DNA of 64,000 nt from Companilactobacillus musae. Lineage in GTDB: Bacteria; Bacillota; Bacilli; Lactobacillales; Lactobacillaceae. Location: NCBI RefSeq assembly GCF_003967595.1, contig NZ_BIFW01000005.1:153116-217115 (forward strand), given 5' to 3'. The position numbers and the translations under genes were made by a program. Shown here piece by piece: positions 7,509 to 15,327 of the stretch; the stretch's first letter is position 1; each line of letters starts with the position of its first letter. The notes under the pieces are model-generated. The model saw nothing but the letters and a program-made list of their open reading frames with translations. It did not search any database and was not told the origin of the DNA.

Positions 7509-7918
7509 CTCAGTTCAGAAATAACATTGAGAACTTGATAATTGGTATATTTTCCTAGTTCGGTTAAAAAGTTATTTAACTCTGTATTGGAGTGGAAAGC
7601 ACTCTGAATCATATAGTTCATTTGACCAGAGATTTGATAGTGATGGCGGATGAAGTTTCTTTTAGAATGAATAAAATTAAGATACTTTTTGAGACTACGA
7701 TAATCCATTTCAGTCATAATAAAAACTTGATGGATGTAGCCCATTTTTTCAAGATCAACTTCGATTGTATATTTTTTGATGACATGTTCGTCTTCGAGTT
7801 GTTCAATTCTAGTGGCAACGGCTGGGGGAGTCAGATTAACTAACTCGGCTAATTTGTTCTTCTTTATGTGGCTGTCTTTGTTTAGATGTTTTAAAATTTT
7901 TAAGTCTGTTTTGTCCAA
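7505..7918 (-). CDS. Lrp/AsnC-family transcriptional regulator
   Basis: A 137-residue feast/famine regulator. It has an N-terminal helix-turn-helix (residues 3-50, KTDLKILKHLNKDS, then LTPPAVATRIEQLE) and a C-terminal RAM/AsnC ligand-binding domain (IHQVFIMTEMDY, ISGQMNYMIQS). No ATG is available in frame at the start; the TTG at 7918 begins MDKTDLK, as expected for the family, with only a weak AGAA-type site upstream. It converges on mazF with overlapping stop codons. The target is unknown, possibly the downstream-facing SMR gene on the other side. Confidence 0.85.
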   Translation of the reverse strand: MDKTDLKILKHLNKDSHIKKNKLAELVNLTPPAVATRIEQLEDEHVIKKYTIEVDLEKMGYIHQVFIMTEMDYRSLKKYLNFIHSKRNFIRHHYQISGQMNYMIQSAFHSNTELNNFLTELGKYTNYQVLNVISELS

Positions 7919-8100
7919 AGATCATCGTTCTTTCTGTATTAGAGTTTATGATTATTTTATCTTGATATTTTTTGATTTCACACGATATAATATCGATTGT
8001 TATGAAAAAAGATTATATATTAAGATACGCATGTGCCTGGGAGTCTAGGTGGAAAGCCCATTTTAAATAATAAAAATCATTTAAAAAAGAGGTATTTGAA

Positions 8101-8418
8101 ATGGGATATTTATATTTAGGATTATCGGTAATTGGTGAAGTATTAGGAACAAATCTATTAAAGGCATCTGATGGATTTTCACGGATTGTATTTGCAGTGG
8201 GAAGTTTAGTAGCATATTTGTTTTGTTTCTATTTCTTATCTTTGAGTATGAGAACAATGAATATGAATGTTATTTATGCTTTATGGGCTGGCACAGGAAT
8301 TGTTGCTACAACAATTCTATCGGTTTTTCTTTGGCATGAATCTATCAGTTGGACAATAGTTTTAGGCGTTGTGCTTATTACCGTAGGTTCGGTTTTGTTA
8401 AATTTGCATATTAATTAG
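8101..8418 (+). CDS. Small multidrug resistance (SMR) transporter
   Basis: A 105-residue protein with four membrane segments. The membrane-embedded glutamate of the SMR family is present (Glu13 in VIGEVLGTN), as are YALWAGTGIV in segment 3 and the final LGVVLITVGSVLLN segment. It exchanges protons for small cationic drugs or guanidinium-like compounds; in many bacteria such genes come in pairs, but only one is seen here. A GAGG site precedes the ATG and a strong terminator follows. It is divergent from the Lrp regulator, which may control it. Confidence 0.9.
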   Translation: MGYLYLGLSVIGEVLGTNLLKASDGFSRIVFAVGSLVAYLFCFYFLSLSMRTMNMNVIYALWAGTGIVATTILSVFLWHESISWTIVLGVVLITVGSVLLNLHIN

Positions 8419-8420
8419 TT

Positions 8421-8478
8421 AAAAAAGCCTTTGTAATTCTTGAAAGTGAAAATCTTCCAAGTTTACAAAGGTTTTTTG
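8421..8478. terminator. Terminator between SMR gene and permease
   Basis: The arms AAAAAAGCCTTTGTAA and TTACAAAGGTTTTTT enclose a smaller hairpin, with T runs on both sides. It serves the convergent SMR and permease genes. Confidence 0.8.
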
Positions 8479-8485
8479 TTTAATA

Positions 8486-9892
8486 TTAATCTTCAGCTTG
8501 TTGTAATTTAGAATGTCTAATTCCGTAAACAAAGTAGAAAATCACACCAAGAACTAACCATATTGAAACAGAAATTTTAGTTAGATTTGGCAACATGATG
8601 ATAAAGTAAACACTGAATAATCCAGATAAAACAGGTAATACTGGATATAAAGGCATTTTGAAACCATCATTAATGATATCTTTACGACGTCTTAAAGGAA
8701 TAACTCCAAATGAGATGAAGGCGAATGCTAATAGAGTACCAGCATTAATTAGCGAAGCTAATTGTGTCAATGGAACCATAGCTGCAAAGAATGTTTGAAT
8801 AATAGTTGCGATGATAATGGCATTAGTTGGTACAGCTCTTTTTGAACTGACAGAACCTAAGAACTTAGGCAACAATCCGTCACGTCCTAATGCATAAACC
8901 AAACGTGAACCACCAAAGAACATGGTGATCATAGCAGTAAAGATACCGATTAAGGCTCCCAGAGTAATAACTTTGTTCCAAGCCCCTAAGTGAATAACTT
9001 TTAAGGCATAAGCTGCTGGGTCGTCCACATTTAGCTTAGTGTAATGAACGATACCGGTTAAAACGAATGAGAAAGCTACATATAAAACAACGGCTACAAT
9101 AACTGTACCAATGATTCCCTTAACAACATTTTTACCGGGATCAACAGTTTCAGCTGAATTAGCGGCCAAAGCATCAAAACCGATAAAAGCAAAGAAAACA
9201 GTTGCGGCAGCGGTAGAAATCCCACCTAGACCAAATGGTGTTGAGTGAAACTTAGCAGGATAGAATGGTACATAATTAGAAGTTTTGATGTAGAAAACTC
9301 CAACAACGACAAACAAAATGATAATAGCAACTTTAACGACTACGGCGATATTTTCAATTCGTTTTGATAAATTGACACCGTGGAAAATGATGAAAGCTAC
9401 GACTAAAACAATTAATCCAGCGGTTAAGTTGATTACACCACCTTCTAAAGGTCCAGCCTGCAAGGCTTTGGGTAAAGTAATCCCAAAAGTGGCCAAAATA
9501 TTGTCATTGAAATAAGATGCAAAACCAGTTGCTTCAGCAGAAACAGCTAAGAAGTATTCCAAAATTAGAGCCCAACCTAAGAGCCAACCAATAAATTCCC
9601 CATAAATGACTGATCCAAAAGAATAAGCAGAACCAGCAACGGGCATAGCTGATGAAAATTCAGCGTAGGCCATTCCGACCATTCCGGAAACTAAAGCGGC
9701 TACTAAAAAGGCGATAACTACCGCTGGACCAGCATGCAGAGCAGCCTCGTGACCTGGCAGAATAAAGATACCAGTTCCGATAACTGCTCCAATCCCCAAA
9801 GCGACAAGGTCCTTAGCGTGTAAAGTTCGTACTAAATGAGAGTCCGCTTTAACATAATTAGCGACGCTCTCTTTTTTAAAGATATTTTTCAT
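8486..9892 (-). CDS. APC-family amino acid permease
   Basis: A 468-residue transporter with 12 hydrophobic segments. The N-terminal GIGAVIGTGIFILPG motif (around residues 34-48) forms the unwound substrate-binding helix 1 of the APC fold. FIGFDALAANSAE in segment 6 and SRLVYALGRDGLLPKFL near segment 8 place it in the cationic amino acid transporter-like group (YfnA/YhdG type). The substrate (branched-chain, basic or other) is not readable. A strong AGGGGG site lies upstream of the ATG. The upstream gap holds a shortened copy of the structured repeat. Confidence 0.9.
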   Translation of the reverse strand: MKNIFKKESVANYVKADSHLVRTLHAKDLVALGIGAVIGTGIFILPGHEAALHAGPAVVIAFLVAALVSGMVGMAYAEFSSAMPVAGSAYSFGSVIYGEFIGWLLGWALILEYFLAVSAEATGFASYFNDNILATFGITLPKALQAGPLEGGVINLTAGLIVLVVAFIIFHGVNLSKRIENIAVVVKVAIIILFVVVGVFYIKTSNYVPFYPAKFHSTPFGLGGISTAAATVFFAFIGFDALAANSAETVDPGKNVVKGIIGTVIVAVVLYVAFSFVLTGIVHYTKLNVDDPAAYALKVIHLGAWNKVITLGALIGIFTAMITMFFGGSRLVYALGRDGLLPKFLGSVSSKRAVPTNAIIIATIIQTFFAAMVPLTQLASLINAGTLLAFAFISFGVIPLRRRKDIINDGFKMPLYPVLPVLSGLFSVYFIIMLPNLTKISVSIWLVLGVIFYFVYGIRHSKLQQAED

Positions 9893-10037
9893 ATAAATCC
9901 CCCTGTGTATCTATGAAAATTATTTCCTGAAAATGAGAATGCATCTTTCATTATCACTTAAAAGGGATTTATTAACAACTAAAAATTATAATTTCATTAT
10001 AACTTCATTAGATTGATGGAAGGTTTATTAGAATTTC

Positions 10038-10114
10038 CGTCCTCCACAACAAAGAAAAATTCGTGCCCACTACTGAGCCCATTTTTTCTTTATTGCTACG
10101 GACTAGTTTATTGT
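10038..10114. repeat. Structured intergenic repeat, collapsed copy (R1)
   Basis: It keeps the outer arms of the repeat family (GTCCTCCACAACAAAGAAA and the partner ending CTACGGACTAGT) but lacks the two internal hairpin arms. Its middle reads ATTCGTGCCCACTAC, the complement of the usual GTAGTGGGCACGAAT, so the internal part is inverted or rebuilt. GCAACCGAACTTGA at 10159-10172 resembles the outer boundary repeat of the copy at 34399. Confidence 0.75.
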
Positions 10115-10187
10115 TTTATTTCAATGTCTGGGTAAAAAATAAAACATGTTGCATGTTTGCAACCGAACTTGAACAAGAATCTTAATT

Positions 10188-11030
10188 TCATCTCAAAATA
10201 TCGAGAAATTTTTCAAATGATCGACTGATAATATAGTCTTTTCGATAAATGAATGATACTGGTAAAGTTGAAAATTCTTCGGGAAGATCTAGAGCTTTAA
10301 TAGTTTTATTAATAATAAATGGTTCGGCTACTTTTCTTGGCAGAACGCTGATCCCTAGTCCAGCACTGACACTGGCAATAATGGCATTGAGGTAGTTGAA
10401 CTCAATAGGGTGATGAATCATGATTTTTTGTGAATCCAACCAACTTTCTAGGATTTTTCGATAAGCACAACCAACAGGGAAAACCAATAGGGAACTATTA
10501 TCAATGTCGATATCTGGGGCGTTAGCGGTTATTAAACATAGTTCTTCATTTTTGAGTGGTAAAGAGATTAGGTCATCTTCGCTGATTTTTCCGCCGATAA
10601 TGGCTCCGTCTAATTCATAATTAAGAACTCTTTTGGCACTGGATAAAGTAGTACCAGTTTCAATAGAGAGTTCAACATTAGGATTATGATGATGGTATTG
10701 AGAAAGAATCGTTGGTAAATAGGTTGAAGCGGCGGTCTGTAATGTACCGATGTGTAGTTGACCTTGAATTTTTTGGGGATGTTGTAACTTGTTAATAGTA
10801 TCGTCGGTTAAACTGACAATTTTAATAGCTCTTTGGTAGAGTTCTTTTCCAGAGTCGGTCAAAGTGATTCCCCGGTTGCTTCGATAAAATAATTGAGTTT
10901 GTAAATCTTCTTCTAATTGATGAACCTTAGTAGAGATATTTGATTGAGCATATCCAAGTTCTTGAGCTGCTGCTGAGATACTTCCTTTTTGAGTAACTGT
11001 GATAAACATTTTTAAAGTATCAGTATTCAT
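10188..11030 (-). CDS. LysR-family transcriptional regulator
   Basis: A 280-residue regulator with the LysR helix-turn-helix at residues 3-60 (SAAAQELGYAQSNISTKVHQLE), followed by a typical effector domain (LHIGTLQTAAS, a common start of the periplasmic-binding-like fold). It is divergent from the alpha/beta hydrolase at 11156, so that gene is the likely target. The ATG at 11030 is preceded by AGGAGA. The overall pattern (GTLQTAAS...LPTILSQY) resembles CysL/YwqM-type regulators; the ligand is unknown. Confidence 0.85.
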   Translation of the reverse strand: MNTDTLKMFITVTQKGSISAAAQELGYAQSNISTKVHQLEEDLQTQLFYRSNRGITLTDSGKELYQRAIKIVSLTDDTINKLQHPQKIQGQLHIGTLQTAASTYLPTILSQYHHHNPNVELSIETGTTLSSAKRVLNYELDGAIIGGKISEDDLISLPLKNEELCLITANAPDIDIDNSSLLVFPVGCAYRKILESWLDSQKIMIHHPIEFNYLNAIIASVSAGLGISVLPRKVAEPFIINKTIKALDLPEEFSTLPVSFIYRKDYIISRSFEKFLDILR

Positions 11031-11155
11031 AATTATTTTCTCCTAGCTATCTGTTTTTGAGATACCCTGATTCTAATATTCATAGTTTATTATATGGCAA
11101 GTTGAACCTATACTTAGTTCATAAAGTTAAACAAAACGAATTGAGGTCAGTGAAG

Positions 11156-11995
11156 ATGAAATATTCAACAATTAAAGTTAATGGATTAGATGTTTTTTAT
11201 CGTGAAAGTGGTTCTGAGGATAAGCCAGATTTTGTTTTACTACATGGATTTCCTACAGCTAGTCATATGTTCAGAAATTTGATACCAATGCTAGAAAAGA
11301 ATTTCCACGTTATTGCTCCAGATTTCATTGGCTTTGGCCAATCAGCAGCTCCCGAGCATACACAATTTGAATATACATTTGCCAATTTAACAAAGTATGT
11401 CGATGATTTTTTGACAGCAATGAAGATTGATAAATTTTATCTTTACGTTTTCGACTACGGTGCCCCAATTGGTTTTAATTTAGCAGCTAAATATCCAGAG
11501 AGAATTTTAGGAATTGTCAGTCAAAACGGTAATATTTATCAAGAAGGACTGGGTTCTAAGTGGGCCGGCCGTAAAACATATTGGGATAATCCAACTAAAG
11601 AATTACGTGAGAGCTATAAATCTGCTTTTCAACCAGAAACAATCAAAGGTCAATATCTTGGTGGCGAAAAGGAAGGCAGTGTATCACCAGACGGTTATAC
11701 GTTGGATATCCATTACACTGAATTGCCTGACTATGCTGAAAGACAATCAGATTTAATCTTTGATTATCAAAGTAACGTAAGAAATTATCCTAAGTATCAA
11801 AAGTATGTTCGCGATTATCAACCAGAAATCATTGCCGCATGGGGTAAAAATGATCCTAGTTTCGTTTATCAAGGTGCACAAGCTTTTGCTAAAGATGATA
11901 CGAATGCTGAAGTTCATTTGTTAGATGGTGGTCATTTTGTATTAGAATCACATTGGCAAGAAATTGGTCAGTTGATTCTTGATAGATGGGCTTAA
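11156..11995 (+). CDS. Alpha/beta hydrolase with Asp nucleophile (dehalogenase/epoxide hydrolase-like)
   Basis: A 279-residue alpha/beta hydrolase. The oxyanion-hole motif HGFPT is at residues 30-34. The nucleophile elbow reads VFDYGAPIG, so the nucleophile is Asp100 and not serine, as in haloalkane dehalogenases, fluoroacetate dehalogenases and soluble epoxide hydrolases. The catalytic His260 is in DGGHFVLES. The start at 11156 has a GAGGTCAG site; the frame extends upstream to 11057 without one. By family, it would hydrolyse carbon-halogen or epoxide bonds, but lactic acid bacterial homologues are uncharacterised, so the substrate is open. The divergent LysR gene probably controls it. Confidence 0.8.
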   Translation: MKYSTIKVNGLDVFYRESGSEDKPDFVLLHGFPTASHMFRNLIPMLEKNFHVIAPDFIGFGQSAAPEHTQFEYTFANLTKYVDDFLTAMKIDKFYLYVFDYGAPIGFNLAAKYPERILGIVSQNGNIYQEGLGSKWAGRKTYWDNPTKELRESYKSAFQPETIKGQYLGGEKEGSVSPDGYTLDIHYTELPDYAERQSDLIFDYQSNVRNYPKYQKYVRDYQPEIIAAWGKNDPSFVYQGAQAFAKDDTNAEVHLLDGGHFVLESHWQEIGQLILDRWA

Positions 11996-12037
11996 AAAGG
12001 TAGAGAGCAAAACAGAAACTGTCTAATTCATGAAAAA

Positions 12038-12080
12038 ATCCCCATGTGAGGGCCTGAATGGTTGTCACATGGGGACTTTG
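12038..12080. terminator. Bidirectional terminator
   Basis: A TCCCCATGTGA/TCACATGGGGA stem with a 15-base loop and A/T-rich flanks lies between the convergent hydrolase and nitroreductase genes. Confidence 0.75.
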
Positions 12081-12120
12081 CTATTAACTGGTTTCTAATT
12101 TCTAAAATTATTAATCAAAT

Positions 12121-12579
12121 TTACTTAACAATATTAGTTTTAATTTTATCAAGTGAGATTTCACGTGGAACAAATTTCTCAGTTGTCTGGCCCAAAGTCA
12201 AAGCAAAGATTGGTTTGAATCCGTCAGGAATAACGTCATCAGGAATTGAACCAAGACTAGACATATTATAGTTAGCACCAAGTCCTTGATCTTCGGCTGT
12301 TAATTCCATGTTATGAACGATTGTTCCAGCAGAAATATCTTCCATGGCACTAGGATTCTTGGCGGAAACCACAATAACAGTTGGTGCATCATAGATACCA
12401 CTGAGTTTGTTTAAAATCTCGGCCTTTTGGATAACCGTTAAACGATAATTCTCGAATTCTCCCATTCCAACGGCAGCAGCGTTTGCGGCAGTGATAATTT
12501 TTTGAAGTTGTTCCTTGGTGATTTGACCAGAATATTGACGAACGGCCTTACGTGATTGAATCATTTTAAAAGTTTCCAT
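12121..12579 (-). CDS. Short nitroreductase-family protein
   Basis: A 152-residue FMN-binding nitroreductase-like protein. It begins with the family signature IQSRKAVRQYSGQITKEQL, with the flavin-phosphate-binding arginines, and has an internal GMGEFENYRLTVI block. The C-terminal FALTLGQT...FVPREISLDK corresponds to the usual last strand and tail. It is shorter than typical 200-220 residue members but matches the compact lactobacillus subgroup, so truncation is not assumed. A GGAGG site lies upstream of the ATG. It lies next to the WYL regulator and could be controlled by it. The substrate (quinone, nitro compound or flavin) is unknown. Confidence 0.85.
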   Translation of the reverse strand: METFKMIQSRKAVRQYSGQITKEQLQKIITAANAAAVGMGEFENYRLTVIQKAEILNKLSGIYDAPTVIVVSAKNPSAMEDISAGTIVHNMELTAEDQGLGANYNMSSLGSIPDDVIPDGFKPIFALTLGQTTEKFVPREISLDKIKTNIVK

Positions 12580-12617
12580 TATAAAACCTCCATTATTTAG
12601 ATTCTCTACTATCTATT

Positions 12618-13550
12618 TTAATACTTTGCGATAATTTTTCTTAGTTCATTTAGATAGGCTTGCTTTAACTCGGTTGGATAATCAATCGTGACATTTTGAC
12701 CTAGAGTGATGAGATATTCCACCATATAATCGAACTCATCCTGATTGTAGCCCCCATAAAGGTAGATTTGATTGCCTTCTTCCTTGAGATGCATATTGGG
12801 GTAGTTATTTTTTTGAAAAAGTTCCCGACCCAGAGGGGTTAAGTGGCATTGAAATTTAATATTATGGTAGGTATTTTCGTAATTTTCTTTGAATTGTTTT
12901 AGTTCTGAATGGCCATAGGTATCTTTGACTTGAGCGTTGATTTGGCATCTTTCGATACAGTCACAACGATAAGTAGCCCATTTCTTTGTTTGAATATTGT
13001 AAGCATCGCAAAACCAGATACCATTTCGATACAGCAAATTGAAAACTTGAATCTGTTGCTGACTGCGGTGATGTTGGTTGTAAGTAATATTAAGCACTTT
13101 TTGATCGATGACTGACTTTAAAATAATACTTAAAAAATTGGGAGCGGTGATTGAAGGAATACGGTAGTAACTGACGGCCTTTTGCATTTTAGCAACGTAA
13201 TCTTGTTGATGTTTGGGTAAAGTTGCCATTAATTTGTCATAAATATGTTTGTAGGATTTTTCAAATGGTGTGGCCGATAATTGGCTCAAAGCTTTGATAG
13301 CAAAGAAGATGGCGTTGACCTCATCCAGATTGAAAATAACTGGCACTAATAATTCCTGATTAACGAGATGATAACCACCGTAACGACCATTCTCAACGTA
13401 AAAGGACAATCCCATTTGTTCTAGTTCTGAAATATCCCGTAAGGCAGTTCGTTTAGAAATTTGAAATTCAGAGATCAGGTCATTGATTTGAAAGAAGTTT
13501 TTAGTGCTTAAAAAAATGAGTTCTTGGTTTAATCGATCAGCTTTATTCAT
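12618..13550 (-). CDS. YafY-type HTH-WYL transcriptional regulator
   Basis: A 310-residue regulator. It has an N-terminal DeoR-like HTH (residues 5-55, ISKRTALRDISELEQMG) and a central/C-terminal WYL ligand-sensing domain (residues about 140-220). The C-terminal WCX region is marked by GYNQDEFDYMVEYLITLG. The start at 13550 has GAGGAAAT upstream; a longer frame to 13628 lacks a site and would cross the operator palindrome. It is divergent from the flavodoxin-fold oxidoreductase, with an 8-bp inverted repeat between them. Such regulators control neighbouring oxidoreductases in many Firmicutes. Confidence 0.85.
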   Translation of the reverse strand: MNKADRLNQELIFLSTKNFFQINDLISEFQISKRTALRDISELEQMGLSFYVENGRYGGYHLVNQELLVPVIFNLDEVNAIFFAIKALSQLSATPFEKSYKHIYDKLMATLPKHQQDYVAKMQKAVSYYRIPSITAPNFLSIILKSVIDQKVLNITYNQHHRSQQQIQVFNLLYRNGIWFCDAYNIQTKKWATYRCDCIERCQINAQVKDTYGHSELKQFKENYENTYHNIKFQCHLTPLGRELFQKNNYPNMHLKEEGNQIYLYGGYNQDEFDYMVEYLITLGQNVTIDYPTELKQAYLNELRKIIAKY

Positions 13551-13570
13551 TTTATTTCCTCGGATTTCAT

Positions 13571-13597
13571 TAAAGGTGCCATGAGTTGTCACCTTTA
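13571..13597. promoter_or_regulatory. Candidate operator: 8-bp inverted repeat
   Basis: TAAAGGTG-N11-CACCTTTA is a perfect 8-bp inverted repeat in the gap between the divergent WYL regulator and the oxidoreductase it probably controls. The centre-to-centre spacing (19 bp) puts both half-sites near one face of the helix. No terminator function is expected, as no T run follows. Confidence 0.55.
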
Positions 13598-13645
13598 GAT
13601 TGTAGGATATAACTATTGAAAAAGACATCCGAAAGAAGATATAAA

Positions 13646-14290
13646 ATGAAAACTTTAATTATTAATGCGCAACCAGATTATCGTAATGGAGAACACTATT
13701 CCATCAAACTTCAACAAATATTCTTGAAAAAATTCCAAGCTAGTTTTCCTAATGAAACAGTCGATTTGATCAATCTTTACGGTATGAAAATTCCACAATT
13801 AACAACTGATGAGTTGTTGGGAATCTGGGAAAAACAAGCTAATCAAATTACTTTAAACTCAGAAGAAAAACAAATATTCCAAATTAATCAGGATTTGATT
13901 CAACAATTTAAGGAGCATCATCGAATCGTGATTGTTTCTCCACTTCATAATTTTAATGTGACTTCAAGAATGAAGGACTATATTGATAATATCTTTATAG
14001 CTCATGAAACTTTCAAATATACTGAACAAGGTTCGGTTGGTTTGATGACTGACGATTATCGCGTCATGTTGTTGCAAGCTAGTGGTTCGATCTATACGAA
14101 TAATGATCGTTATACACCACTAGAATTTTCAAGAATGTATTTACAAGGTATTTTCCAAGAATTAATGGGCTTTGATAAGTTCTCCATCGTTCGTGCTCAA
14201 GGGCTGCAAACCAGTGGAGTAGATGTCAACGAAGTCATACAACAATCTAAAGTTGATTTGGATAAAAAATTTGAGGAATTTTACAAGTGA
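13646..14290 (+). CDS. NAD(P)H-dependent flavodoxin-fold oxidoreductase
   Basis: A 214-residue protein of the FMN-dependent NAD(P)H quinone/azo-reductase type. The first strand is TLIINAQPDYRNG; the FMN phosphate-binding segment follows. IVIVSPLHNFNVTSRMKDYIDN is the P-x-x-N-F family block that contacts flavin and subunit partner. A VMLLQASGSIYT strand precedes the C-terminal half. It probably reduces quinones or azo dyes in the cytosol. ATG at 13646 has a GAAAGAAG site upstream. It is divergent from the WYL regulator. Confidence 0.85.
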   Translation: MKTLIINAQPDYRNGEHYSIKLQQIFLKKFQASFPNETVDLINLYGMKIPQLTTDELLGIWEKQANQITLNSEEKQIFQINQDLIQQFKEHHRIVIVSPLHNFNVTSRMKDYIDNIFIAHETFKYTEQGSVGLMTDDYRVMLLQASGSIYTNNDRYTPLEFSRMYLQGIFQELMGFDKFSIVRAQGLQTSGVDVNEVIQQSKVDLDKKFEEFYK

Positions 14291-14364
14291 TATAAGTATT
14301 CTTTTGGACTGGAAACATGCCATAATAAAATTAAGAACAAAAATTTTTAAGTGAGGTTGATTAT

Positions 14365-14595
14365 ATGAAACAATTTACACTTGAGGAATTAAAACAATAT
14401 AATGGTGAAAACGGGCAACCGGCGTATGTTGCTATCGACGGTGTGGTCTATGACGTATCCGATGTTGATCCATGGGATGGTGGAAAACACCACGGTAATG
14501 TAGCTGGTAATGACTTGTCAGAAGCTATTATGCACTCGCCACATAAACATTCAGTTTTAGCAAAATTAAATGAAGTTGGAAAATTGGAACGCTAA
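14365..14595 (+). CDS. Cytochrome b5-like heme/steroid-binding domain protein
   Basis: A 76-residue stand-alone cytochrome b5-like domain. The fold signature is FTLEELKQYNGENGQPAYVAIDGVVYDVS (positions 4-32). The two candidate heme-ligand regions are GGKHHGNVAG (residues about 39-48) and MHSPHKHSVL. There is no membrane anchor or signal peptide, so it is cytosolic. Many lactobacilli carry such one-domain proteins although they do not synthesise heme, so the ligand may be acquired heme or another small molecule. It is monocistronic, with a candidate promoter near 14304-14331 and a terminator directly after the stop. Confidence 0.85.
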   Translation: MKQFTLEELKQYNGENGQPAYVAIDGVVYDVSDVDPWDGGKHHGNVAGNDLSEAIMHSPHKHSVLAKLNEVGKLER

Positions 14596-14612
14596 CAGAA
14601 GCGTTCTTTTTT
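14587..14612 (+). terminator. Rho-independent terminator
   Basis: A GAACGC/GCGTTC stem overlaps the stop codon of the cytochrome b5-like gene and is followed by a T run. Confidence 0.75.
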
Positions 14613-14673
14613 ATTTTGATTTGGTAAAGAATAGTGCTAATATGTCTGAATCATATAAGCTAGGAGATTTGGA

Positions 14674-15168
14674 ATGCGCTGGCTACCTTTTGCAATAATA
14701 ATTATGTCATCACTCATAAGTCTTTGGATAGTATTTAATAATTTCAAGAATACACAATATTTTAAATTAATTGTTTTGGCGATAGTTTATTTCACAGGGT
14801 TAGGGATTATCTTATTTACGCCGATTTCTTTTGATGGACGATCAGTTTACTTTATGGAACAAGGAATTGGACGGGTCAACAAAACGCGTCTTTACCTACA
14901 TGGTTTAGGGTTTACCGAAAATATTATTTTGACGATTCCATTAGGGATGATCCTAAAAAAGTTTGTGCCACAATTACCAATTGCTATCTTAGGACTAATT
15001 GGTCTGATTCTTAGTAGTGGAATCGAAATTACTCAATATTATTTGTCACAGAATTTTTTGATAAATCGTAGTAGTGATATCAATGATATTATTGCCAATA
15101 CGATTGGTGTGATTGTAGGTTGCTTTGTGATCATAGCTTTCAATAGGCTAGAATCTAATAAAAATTAA
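14674..15168 (+). CDS. VanZ-family membrane protein
   Basis: A 164-residue membrane protein with four to five hydrophobic segments. The VanZ-domain hallmarks are TENIILTIPLGMIL (family N-x-x-x-x-x-P-x-G) and SSGIEITQYYL followed by RSSDINDIIANTIG, which contains the conserved D-x-x-D-x-x-x-N. VanZ proteins lower teicoplanin susceptibility in enterococci, but most homologues, including this one, have no known role. It has its own candidate promoter (TTGATT-N16-TAATAT, 14616-14643), AGGAG site and terminator. Confidence 0.85.
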   Translation: MRWLPFAIIIMSSLISLWIVFNNFKNTQYFKLIVLAIVYFTGLGIILFTPISFDGRSVYFMEQGIGRVNKTRLYLHGLGFTENIILTIPLGMILKKFVPQLPIAILGLIGLILSSGIEITQYYLSQNFLINRSSDINDIIANTIGVIVGCFVIIAFNRLESNKN

Positions 15169-15180
15169 TATAATTTATAG

Positions 15181-15210
15181 AATCTTTCATTGTCGGTGAA
15201 AGATTTTTTT
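15181..15210 (+). terminator. Rho-independent terminator
   Basis: The stem AATCTTTCA/TGAAAGATT with loop TTGTCGG is followed by a T run, after the VanZ-like gene. Confidence 0.8.
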
Positions 15211-15327
15211 ATTGTCATTCATAAGTAAAACTTATCGATTAACTTTAAATTTGAAATTGGTCTAATCGTTATTTGCTTGTAAGATATCACTTGTAAGTTA
15301 ATAAAAACAAATTAGAGGTATACATAA

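Noticed and set aside
7990..8100. Possible guanidine or other riboswitch ahead of the SMR gene
   Set aside because: SMR genes are often riboswitch-controlled, but the conserved cores of ykkC, mini-ykkC or guanidine-III RNAs are not visible; only a short CCTGGGAGTCTAGG stretch stands out, which is too little.
12121..12579. Nitroreductase as a truncated pseudogene because it is short
   Set aside because: Both the N-terminal SRKAVRQYS signature and the normal C-terminal strand are present, so it appears to be a compact but complete member.
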